Shown: piece after piece, positions 6,925-7,139 of the stretch
Position numbering within the stretch: position 1 is the first letter of the stretch
Layout of the letters: each line of letters opens with the position of its first letter
DNA from: Prevotellaceae bacterium
Lineage (GTDB): Bacteria; Bacteroidota; Bacteroidia; Bacteroidales; Paludibacteraceae
NCBI GenBank assembly: GCA_031255055.1
Contig: JAIRTG010000196.1
Span: forward strand, 1 to 7,139
DNA length: 7,139 bases
Reading direction: 5' to 3'
Notes under the pieces: model-generated
Told to the model about the DNA's origin: nothing
Database searches by the model: none
Seen by the model: the letters and a program-made list of their open reading frames with translations, nothing else
Translations under genes and position numbers: made by a program

Positions 6925-6940
6925 GGGGGAAGTCTCCCCC
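6925..6940. repeat. Small G/C hairpin beside a G9 run and purine tract
   Basis: GGGGGA (6925-6930) pairs with TCCCCC (6935-6940) around AGTC. It overlaps a run of nine G (6921-6929) and follows a 21-base A/G-only tract (6897-6917). On the + strand it has no T-tract after it. Read on the - strand the hairpin is followed by a C run and then a T/C-rich stretch, so a terminator for a gene entering from the right is conceivable but weak. Confidence 0.4.
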
Positions 6941-6978
6941 TCGCTCCAGCCCGCTGCGCGGTCTTCCGCTACCCCCTC

Positions 6979-6997
6979 TGCGGGGCTCTGCCCCGCA
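6979..6997. repeat. GC-rich perfect palindrome (8-bp stem, TCT loop)
   Basis: TGCGGGGC (6979-6986) and GCCCCGCA (6990-6997) form a perfect 8-bp stem. A smaller palindrome, CCGC-TGC-GCGG, lies at 6951-6961. Together they resemble intergenic REP-type repeats: short, very GC-rich, just after a gene end and clearly different in composition from the coding DNA. No T-tract follows on either strand, so an intrinsic terminator is not supported. Copies elsewhere in the genome would be needed to call it a repeat family. Confidence 0.5.
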
Positions 6998-7040
6998 ACG
7001 CCCCGTCCCGATTTTCAGACCCTTCTAAGGATCGCGCCTC

Positions 7041-7056
7041 GACAACACCCGTTGTC
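7041..7056. other. Short hairpin GACAAC-ACCC-GTTGTC
   Basis: A perfect 6-bp inverted repeat with a 4-base loop lies 5 bases before the 22-bp tandem repeats begin. It has no T-tract. It may mark the edge of the repeat block, or may be chance. Confidence 0.3.
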
Positions 7057-7061
7057 ACACC

Positions 7062-7139
7062 GCGGATATTCCCGTTCTGCGCTGCGGATATTCCCGTTCT
7101 TCACTGCGGATATTCGCGTTCTTCGCTGCGGATATTCGC
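7062..7139. repeat. 22-bp tandem repeat, three full units plus 12 bases, cut by the window end
   Basis: Units begin at 7062, 7084, 7106 and 7128, an exact 22-base period. Each starts GCGGATATTC; the consensus continues (C/G)CG-TTCT-(T/G)C(G/A)CT. Units differ by only a few bases. Units 3 and 4 contain GCGGATATTCGC, almost a palindrome. The period is not a multiple of three, so translation would pass through all three frames; this argues against a coding repeat. It is too short and has no spacers, so it is not a CRISPR array. Its true extent lies beyond the window. Confidence 0.85.

Noticed and set aside
7015..7139. Minus-strand open frame entering from the right edge and ending at a TGA at 7017-7015, possibly the end of a convergent gene.
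   Set aside because: It is read through the 22-bp repeat, whose period is not a multiple of three, and the translation (arginine-rich, low complexity) resembles no family I recognise. One frame staying open over 125 bases is not evidence of a gene.
7062..7139. CRISPR-like repeat array.
   Set aside because: The 22-base units abut with no variable spacers and there are no cas genes in the window.

Overview
The window looks like a chromosomal housekeeping segment from a member of the Bacteroidota, most likely the Bacteroidales. Three things point there. First, several proteins belong to families largely confined to that phylum (a DUF4292 C-terminus, a DUF4271 membrane protein, a Bacteroidota-type ParE and a YidD ending CNPWGGSGYDPVP). 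Second, genes follow one another with A-rich, non-Shine-Dalgarno spacers. Third, two sites match the Bacteroidota sigma-ABfr -7 consensus TAnnTTTG. By eye the coding DNA is of moderate GC. I cannot name the genus from the sequence alone.

Layout: every gene is on the + strand. Positions 1-1524 hold the end of a DUF4292 envelope protein, followed 3 bases later by an EnvC-type murein hydrolase activator whose LytM domain has lost its metal ligands. Positions 1552-3868 hold parE (topoisomerase IV ATPase/TOPRIM subunit), overlapping tadA (tRNA adenosine deaminase) by 8 bases. Positions 3922-5433 hold a LOG-family phosphoribohydrolase and a polytopic DUF4271 protein with a 36-residue tandem duplication at its N-terminus. 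Positions 5446-6892 hold hemD (TTG start), rnpA and yidD; rnpA and yidD overlap by 23 bases.

Positions 6893-7139 contain no gene I can support. The base composition changes sharply there: a purine tract, a run of nine G, GC-rich palindromes, and a 22-bp tandem repeat that runs off the window edge.

How the genes fit together: the tight spacing suggests one or two co-transcribed units. The products serve envelope division and integrity (EnvC, DUF4271 and YidD, the last an aid to membrane protein insertion), chromosome decatenation (ParE) and tRNA maturation (TadA, RnpA). A perfect TATCTTTG near the 3' end of the DUF4271 gene probably allows hemD-rnpA-yidD to be transcribed separately, and a hairpin plus a second promoter-like site sits just ahead of rnpA.

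I found no phage, defence, CRISPR or secondary-metabolism system. The points most worth a second look are the non-coding tail with its 22-bp repeat, the hairpin/promoter overlap before rnpA, the internal promoter with the TTG-started hemD, and the DUF4271 duplication.
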